Shown piece by piece: positions 57,587 through 64,000 of a stretch of 64,000 nt of DNA. The notes below the pieces were generated by a model. The model made no database searches, was not told the DNA's origin, and saw only the letters and a list, made by a program, of their open reading frames with translations. The position numbers and the translations under genes were made by a program. The stretch spans positions 1,364,001 through 1,428,000 of the forward strand of contig NHZP01000002.1 of NCBI GenBank assembly GCA_003313425.1. The letters run 5' to 3'. This DNA is from Pseudopyrenochaeta lycopersici. Its lineage: Eukaryota > Ascomycota > Dothideomycetes > Pleosporales > Pseudopyrenochaetaceae. Numbering within the stretch: position 1 is the first letter of the stretch; each line of letters starts with the position of its first letter.

Positions 57587-58165
57587 CGTCACCCACTGCG
57601 TAGCGAGACATACAGTGTGGCGAGACAATTAAGGGGTACTTTGACTTTCAGCTACTAGAAAACTTATGCGCGTAAAGAATATTACTATAATTTAATAAAA
57701 ATAATCTGCTATAGCTAATCCTAAATATCTATAATATACTCTTTCCTATAATTTATAATTATATTATTACTTCTAAGTTAGATTTATATAGCGCCTTTTT
57801 TTATAGCATAGTAGACCTTCCTCTCTACAGCGCTAATATTAAGTCTTTATTACTTTAAATTTTTATAGAATAGCCTTACCTAAGCCTTAGAACCTCCCTC
57901 TAATGCTTAGAAGCTATTATTAGCCTAGTGCGCGCTGTTGCAGGCAAATTTATGCAGGGCTGCTATATTAATTAGTATTTCTATAGAAGCGAATCCCTAA
58001 TTCTGGCTAATGCGAGATGATATACTGTAAGATATGTGGCTGTGCGAATCGCACGTGCGCTCGGAATATGATTAAACCCGGCTTGGGATTAGGAGCAGTG
58101 CCAAGACCCACACGGCCACGGCGCTTGTCAGTTAGCCAACGTGTTTCCAGCGTCGAAGCGGCTTT
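57587..58165 (+). repeat. Left copy of the long inverted repeat
   Basis: Begins GTCACCCACTGCGTAGCGAG just inside TTAA and ends CGTCGAAGCGGCTTT. The reverse complement of 63409-63908 matches it over its whole length, except for a 79-bp block (58017-58095) present only here. Differences between the copies are mostly C/T or G/A, as expected from RIP. The outer 400 bp is very AT-rich; the inner 150 bp is not. Two GCGAGACA octamers 17 bp apart (57603, 57620) lie near the tip. Confidence 0.85.
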
Positions 58166-59401
58166 AACACAGCTATCCTACGCACTTCGAGATGCGGTCC
58201 AACGCACAATAACCTCGATAGCTTCCTCGCCCTCAAGCTCTAAAACCCACTGTTGCCCCTCCGCTAACTGAACGAAAGGCCTCTAGTCTTGGTTCGTAGA
58301 AGGGGAATACAATTATAAGATAGGATAGAGTGGGACGGCCCTAGTGGTGATACAGCTGTCGTATGGTTAAACAATGAACGGCTCCCTACATAAGCACTGC
58401 AATCTTTAGGGTTGTAGAGACGTGCTTTACTTTGACATGTGAGGGACATAAGGGGTTTGGATCGTTCATATTCGCGATGTATAGCAGAGCTGTAATGGTA
58501 GCTATGCTTGGCAAGGCACTACACTATCTAGGGCTCCATGCCGTTCTGTTACTGGAAACGATGGTTATATCTCTTCCTAACGCCTTTCATTCTAGACGTT
58601 CACGGCAACCCTGTGGCAGGTGCGGGCTGGCCGCCCTCCCTGCTAACGGTGGCAAAGTGCAATCTTCCACTAACCGAACACACGCGTACTCAGTGTTGCT
58701 TGTGTTACATAGCTAAAGTACAAGTTACAATTAGACGAAACTACCTTACTATTTCGTCTCTTCAGATTACGCCTGTAATCTAATACTTGGGTTATTTGTT
58801 AGTCGATGCGCTAGCCTGTTTTACGCTCCTCCTATTTATTGTATAGATTAGACGCCCAAGTCTGCCCTTAGCATTGCTCTTGATCATGCTACAGATGCAC
58901 ATCTACGCCCAGCACAGCGGCTGCTTATAGTATTCTCTACTTTCCTAAATCTTTGCGTTGGCTTTTGTTCTTCTTCTGGAGAGGTTTCGGGTTGGCTGCA
59001 AGATCTAGATAATCTTTCGACTTGACGTTCAACGGCCTCACTATGCTTCAGCGAGCTTCGGCAAGCGCAGGTGGCTTACATTGGCTTTGAGATGGTCCGG
59101 GCTCCTTGTGCATCAAATGGGACCGTGCATCAGGCGGGGCAGGGCATCAGGTGATCAGGCGCGCTACTTAAAAGATTCAACATTCTCCTTTATGATATCA
59201 CATAGCGCATCCGCACTGGTGTAAAAAATAATCACGTTTATGTATTCTATTTCATATACAGACCTGTGTATAAGTAATCTAGTTCAGGAGTCATTAGGTA
59301 ACTTATATTAAGTGTGCATGATTAGCCTTTATCCATACCTTCAATTCCGTTCCTGTTCTTGCCGTAAAGATTACCCAGGTGTCTAATAAGGACTTATCAC
59401 T
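58166..59401. other. Inner left flank of the element
   Basis: 1.2 kb of mixed composition between the left inverted repeat and the repeat-protein frame. Short frames (58264-58449 -, 58432-58716 +, 58538-58783 +) show no transposase or DNA-binding motif. The last 180 nt are AT-rich and would be the promoter if the downstream gene were expressed. Confidence 0.4.
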
Positions 59402-62400
59402 ATGGATTGGTCGTTATTCTCACTTTCTCGGAGTATTCCGGCCACAGAAGAGGTAGTCAAAGCAGCGGCGGGGAATTGGCAGAGCGGAAAAGAAGTGATG
59501 CTGCTTCTACTAGAGCAAAGAGGAGGTGATGTCCCTATCACAGAAGAGGTAGTCAAAGCAGCGGCGGGGAATAGGAAGAGTGGAAGAGAAGTGATGCTGC
59601 TTCTGCTAGAGCAAAGAGGAGGTGATATCCTAATCTCAGAAAGGGCTGTTGTTGTAATTACACAGTCCTTTAATAAAGAAGTGATGCGGCTTCTACTAAA
59701 GCAAAGAGGAGGTAATATTCCTCTTACAGAAGAGGTAGTTAAAGCAGCGGCAGGGAATAAGACGAGTAGAAAAGAAGTAATGCTGCTTCTGCTAGAGCGA
59801 AGAGGAAGTAATATTCTAATTACAGAAGAGGTAGTTAAAGCAGCAGCAGGGAATTAGCAGAGCAGAAAAGAAGTAATGCTGCTTCTGCTAGAGCAAAGAG
59901 GAGGTAATATCCCTATTACAGAAGAGGTAGTTAAAGCAGCAGCGGGGAATTAGTAGAGTAGAAATGAAGTAATACTGCTTCTGCTAGAGTAAAGAGGAGG
60001 TAATGTCCCTATTACAGAAGAGGTAGTTAAAGCAGCAGCGGGGAATTGGCAGAGTAGAAAAGAAGTAATACTACTTCTGCTAGAGCAAAGAGGAGGTAAT
60101 ATCCCTATTATAGAAGAGGTAGTTAAAGCAGCAGCGGGGAATAGGAAGAGTAGAAGAGAAGTAATACTGCTTCTGCTAGAGTAAAGAGGAGGTAATGTCC
60201 TAATCTTAGAAAGAGCTGTTGTTGCAATTGCACAGTCCTTTAATAAAGAAGTGATGCGGCTTCTGCTGGAGCAAAGAGGAGGTGATGTTCCTCTCACAGA
60301 AGAGGTAGTTAAAGCAGCGGCAGGGAATGAGACGAGTGGAAAAGAAGTGATGCTGCTTCTGCTGGAGCAAAGAGGAGGTGATGTCCGGATCACAGATAAG
60401 TATGCCTGGATAGCGGACCTTGAAGACATCGGCTACACATACCGTGAGATTTCGGAGCTTCTCTATGAGAGAGTGCATGACTCTCCCTGGATTTATTTTG
60501 AGCCCACCGTCATTCGACTATATTCAGTTCAGCAGCCCCATCACTTGGACGGTTGTGCCCATCACCTCCTTTCTCAGTATAGTCATGGATATGGTCTGGC
60601 CTCATGGTCGACATCGCAGGATGATCAAGATATACATGTCAGAAGATCCATTGAGGAGCTCTGTGGGCTCGGTGGTGTTTCTCCTTCTTCACGAGACACA
60701 AGTTGCTGGAACGGAACGGTCCAGTTCGAAGAGCAGAATTCAGTCGCGTTGCTATCGCATTCGTCCGCGATTTCGAGCCTAAATGGCGTTGGAGATGTCA
60801 TATCTCGGTTGATTCGGGTAGCTGAGAGATTCATCACCGCTGCACGTACGGTTCAAGACGCTGGTTTCTGCTGCGACTCCTTCACCATTTTAAGGCACCA
60901 TAGCACCAACAGAGGCGGTGTCTCTCCCCAACTACAACTGGTCCGACTCGACTTTTCATCTGCGGTGCGAATGCTAAGGCATCTGAAGACTCTCGAGGAA
61001 CTTCATAAGCACGGGTCCGATCTGCGATCAGAATTGAGGAAGTTGCGGGACGCTTCCCAAGAGACCCTTGGCCAAACAATTCCCACCATTCAAGGCATCT
61101 CAGAAAGCAGCACTGACCTCCTACAACATTCCCTTCATATTTCCTCCTTGGCAATACAATTTCTTTGCGTCGGCTTCCTATCATATTCTCAAGCTCATAT
61201 CGGTAGCATTCAACCGTTCTTCCTTGACGCACCATTGCAGCGGATTGCACTTCTTGGTATAGAGAAGTCAGCCGAAGTCAACGTCTGCCTCACAGCTAGC
61301 CTCGTCAAACTCACCTGCCTTGACGGTATGGTTCAAGACCCGGTACTTGCTTTCGATGCGTGGAGACCATTTAATAACCCTCCAGCTATACAACGGACTG
61401 GCCCGTTTGATGTTCGTGCCTCTCCGGAAGATATCTTGGATACCTGGGGTCCGGGACAACTCGTCTACCGACCGGAACATGGCAAAAGGCCGCTCGCCAT
61501 CAAGATTGGCGGAGGATACATATACCATCCACAAATGGATGCTAGTAATGGAAAGTATCACTGGGATCATCTCTTGAAACTGCCGATTGCATCTTCCTTT
61601 CCAGACTTGGGAAAGGAAATTGTTATCGGAAGCTTAGTCGAGGTCAATACCAGCTGCAGGAACGACGAGGAACGATGTTGGACCGATTCGCAGAGGATGT
61701 TCGATGAGCTTGGAGCATATGGGGCTTACTCTGATGTTATCGAGAACCAATTTGGGCTCCAGGTTGGCCCAGACCACTTCGCCGTCACAGCAAACAGGGT
61801 TTGGGCAAAGCGGCGAGGAAAGACCGTTAAGGTCAAGAATCTCGAGCGCCATATAAATCAACTGATACGCTTTCTGGACTCCTACTGGGGCGTTAGGGTT
61901 AGCTTCTGCACAGGCGTTGCTCAGAGGGTCTCCCTGAGGGAGTTGATTGCCGACCTGCTCCCGGCATTCGTGAAGAACTTCACCAGTGAGGAAGAGAGGC
62001 AGTGGTGGGCGGATCTCAATACTGTTCATAGGGTGACTGAAACGCTCCGAGGCGATCCACGTTCACACTCTTTAATTGACTGGTTGGGCAGTCTATCCAC
62101 AGAACTCCACCAGTTTGTCCTCCAGCTCGTCCGCCAGATACTAGAAACTCTTAAAGACACGGGTCTAAGTCCGGACGGGACATACTTCTCGGTTGCGTGG
62201 CCGTGGGATGGTTATATCAATCGGTGTTTCCGAATCCCACTCGACGAGTACAACAATTGGATGCCAATGCTGGCAGATTCGGATGACTGCGCGACATTCG
62301 CCTACATGTCGAACGCTTGCCTGCGAACCCGAGTCATTAAATGTCGCGGCCCAAATCCGACCTGGCACCACCGAATCCACTTACTCGAAACAGCCGTGTT

Positions 62401-62695
62401 CTGTCCAGCAAGCACGGACTCGTGGGACTTGTGTCATGGGCAGACCTATTTCTTCCGTAAATTGGACAATAATCTATTTTGGGTCAAGGCTCAGCTAGGG
62501 ACAGGCAATGGGAGAATGCCGACAACGCTAGTTAGGCTCATTACCATAAAGTCTCTCCCCCAAGATGTCAAGTATAGGTTACTTTTCAAGGGAGAATGGA
62601 AGAACAAAAGAAGGCTGCGAGAAAAAGACCTTGGGTCTCATACTGCGAAGATCGTTTCTGTTCTGTCCAGGGTAATCCATAGCTACTTGCCGTAG
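59402..62695 (+). pseudogene. Tandem-repeat fungal protein (NLR-associated repeat type), interrupted by RIP-like stops
   Basis: One continuous frame from ATG 59402 to TAG 62695, broken by TAG at 59855, 59951 and 59954 and TAA at 59990 and 60182. Residues 16-331 are ten units of about 32 residues with EEVVKAAAGN followed by GKEVMLLLLEQRGG and a variable DVPIT. Similar helical repeats end many fungal NACHT/NLR-like proteins. The array then joins a long unique region starting DKYAWIADLEDIGYTYREI and SPWIYFEP, a block I have seen in fungal ankyrin-type proteins. The 814-codon stretch from 60251 is fully open. The stops are all CAG/CAA-to-TAG/TAA or TGG-to-TAG. The N-terminus (MDWSLFSLSRSIPAT) is short, so 5' truncation is possible; no NACHT domain is present. 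Confidence 0.75.
59447..60394 (+). repeat. Array of ten ~96-bp coding repeats
   Basis: Unit starts at 59447, 59543, 59639, 59729, 59825, 59921, 60017, 60113, 60209 and 60299. Units 3 and 9 are 90 bp and of a variant type (ERAVV...QSFNKEVMRLLL). Units 1-4 correspond in order to units 7-10 (WQS, RKS, QSFN, TS spacers), showing a 570-bp offset block duplication. Units 4-8 carry many TpG-to-TpA and CpA-to-TpA changes and all the stops; units 1, 2 and 10 carry few. Confidence 0.9.
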
Positions 62696-63408
62696 AGTTG
62701 CACCGTTGGTAGGGCCTTTGACTGTGGGTCCTCGTACTTTTACGAATGACGAACAGTGACTTGTTACTGTGAGGGAACGATCACGTGACTTTCATACTTT
62801 ATGAATAGTTTCACATTATGAATATTGTGTAAATAGCTTAAGTCAGAGTTCTCCTTAGGAATCTCTTCCTCTCCTTGTAAACAATCACTTTATCCAAGTC
62901 GCACTCGACCTCGTTCGTGCTCTTGTACCGTCACAGTTACAGCCCCTTCAGCTCGTTAAGTTCCAACATCCTTTCAATCAACTCCTAGATCACACCGTTC
63001 GCATTTTGAATCCACTCTGGCGGCTTTATCAACTGCTAATCTCCATCCTCTCATGTTACATGCTCCTCTGCCTATCAATCCGACATAGTACTGTAGACGT
63101 CAAGTTGCTCTAAAGGGCTTTGTATGGACAATGCAATCCCTTTAATTCATATCATTTAGCTAATCGCTCAAACTGCACGAAACGGTATAGGATCAGCAAA
63201 AGGCTGGAACGAAGAGTGAAGAGCTGAAGCAGGACATACTGAGCGCTCGCGAGGTATCTCAGGCCCACCACTCGAGGGCGAATTGCATACCTCTCAGCCT
63301 GCTCAACCGTGGAGAATGATGCAGAAGGCTTCCAGATAAAGTGCTCCACGATTTTAAGTGGGTCTCAAGCAGCTGGATTTAGATATGCAGTTGGGTGCGT
63401 GTGGTGTG
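62696..63408. other. Inner right flank of the element
   Basis: 0.7 kb between the pseudogene stop and the right inverted repeat. A minus-strand frame (63152-63349) starts at GTG and has a hydrophobic run (YVLLQLFTLRSSLLLILYRF) but no family resemblance. Nothing else recognised. Confidence 0.4.
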
Positions 63409-63908
63409 AAAGCCGCTTCGACGCTGGAAACACGTTAGCTAACTGACAAGCGCCGTGGCCGTGTGGGTCTTGGCACTGCTCGCATTAGCTAGAATTAGGG
63501 ATTCGCTTCCGTAGAAGTACCAATCAACATAGCAGCCCTGCATAAATTTGCCTGCGACAGCGCGCACTAGGCTAATAATAGCTTCTAAGCATTAGAGGGA
63601 GGTTCTAAGGCTTAGGTAAGGCTATTCTATAAAAATTTAGAGTAATAAAGACTTAACGTTAGCGCTATAGAGAGGAAAGTCTGCTACGCTATAAAAAAAG
63701 GTGCTATATAAATTTAGTTTAGAGGTAATAATATAATTATAAATTATAGGATAGAGTATATTATAGATATTTAGGATTAGCTACAGCAGATTATTCTTAT
63801 TAAATTATAGCAATATTCTTTGCGCGCATGAGTTTTCAAGTTGCTGAAAGTTAAAGTACCCCTGAATTGTCTCGCTACACTGTATGTCTCGCTACGCAGT
63901 GGGTGATG
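63409..63908 (-). repeat. Right copy of the long inverted repeat
   Basis: Inverted relative to the left copy; outer tip CAGTGGGTGATG followed by TTAA, inner end AAAGCCGCTTCGACGCTGG. It keeps both TGTCTCGC octamers (63868, 63885) at the same 17-bp spacing, and lacks the 79-bp block of the left copy. Confidence 0.85.
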
Positions 63909-64000
63909 TTAAGTCTCTTCCTGACGATTTTATTAAATTGCTGTAATAATATTATTGTTCATCTAGAATTTCTCCTTGGGAAACCAGCCTGCAGCGGGGG

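Larger units (their letters stand above)
57587..63908. mobile_element. Putative 6.3-kb inverted-repeat element carrying a repeat-protein pseudogene
   Basis: Two long inverted repeats (0.5-0.58 kb) face each other at 57587-58165 and 63409-63908. Similarity stops at both outer tips at the same point, one base beyond a TTAA (57583-57586 and 63909-63912). TTAA flanks are the target duplication of piggyBac-type elements, but the short tetranucleotide could be chance in RIP-mutated DNA. No transposase frame is recognisable inside, so it would be non-autonomous. The alternative is two separate insertions of one short repeat in opposite orientation around unrelated DNA. The DNA inside includes a large fungal repeat-protein gene with RIP-type stops. 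Confidence 0.5.

Noticed and set aside
58017..58271. Possible transposase or zinc-finger start inside the left inverted repeat
   Set aside because: The CxxC-like text (YCKICGCANRTC) lies in the 79-bp block absent from the right copy and does not complete any known DNA-binding or DDE motif.
1..64000. tRNA, rRNA and CRISPR scan
   Set aside because: No GTTCRANNC-type T-arm with a matching acceptor stem was seen, no rRNA signature, and the only regular array is the coding repeat at 59447-60394, which has no spacers.

Overview
This is nuclear DNA of a filamentous ascomycete, most likely a dothideomycete (Pleosporales-like). The genes carry short GT-AG introns, mostly 48-66 nt. Fungal-specific families recur: a Zn(II)2Cys6 regulator, a GPI-anchored GH72 enzyme, DUF1996, DUF6604, Urc4/DUF1688 and a questin-oxidase-like protein. 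One repetitive segment carries the C-to-T/G-to-A scars expected of repeat-induced point mutation (RIP). I saw no rRNA, tRNA or CRISPR, and no secondary-metabolite cluster.

Layout from left to right. 1-248: first exons of a minus-strand PQ-loop transporter that runs off the window. 843-3764 (-): Swa2/auxilin-type J-domain protein. 6052-7693 (+): Urc4. 8511-9682 (+): Gtr1/RagA GTPase. 12464-15434 (-): Zn-cluster transcription factor. 17528-18453 (+): WW-domain protein. 19084-19786 (-): Yar1-type ankyrin protein. 20.3-21.2 kb: decayed gene. 23047-25554 (-): DUF6604 protein. 26079-27870 (-): protein of the family often labelled 'geranylgeranyl pyrophosphate synthetase'. 29678-31084 (+): GH72 glucanosyltransferase. 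32042-33473 (+): GT90/CAP10 glycosyltransferase. 34653-35819 (+): Sgt1. 36782-38225 (+): questin-oxidase-like protein. 40348-42119 (+): secreted DUF1996 protein. 43459-45198 (+): BCS1-like AAA ATPase. 46600-48942 (+): GPI-anchored S41-family protease-like protein. 49216-51390 (-) and 51671-52506 (+): METTL25-type methyltransferase and Tlg1/syntaxin-6 SNARE, diverging from a 280-bp gap. 53482-55474 (+): four-span membrane protein. 55659-56609 (-): aldo-keto reductase.

The last 6.4 kb differs from the rest. Two inverted copies of a 0.5-0.58 kb AT-rich sequence (57587-58165 and 63409-63908) bracket it, and each outer tip abuts a TTAA. Between them lies one large reading frame (59402-62695): ten tandem ~32-residue repeats followed by a long non-repeated fungal region. 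Five in-frame stops, all explicable as CpA-to-TpA changes on one strand or the other, interrupt the middle of the array. The flanking repeat units and the downstream 814-codon frame are open. I read this as a non-autonomous TIR element, or an inverted repeat pair, carrying a repeat-protein gene inactivated by RIP. It is the most interesting part of the window.

Most other genes are housekeeping: TORC1 signalling (Gtr1), vesicle traffic (Swa2, Tlg1), ribosome assembly (Yar1), chaperones (Sgt1, BCS1-like), wall and secretion (GH72, GT90, DUF1996) and pyrimidine salvage (Urc4). I see no pathway shared by neighbours. All exon coordinates come from reading splice signals and frames by eye.
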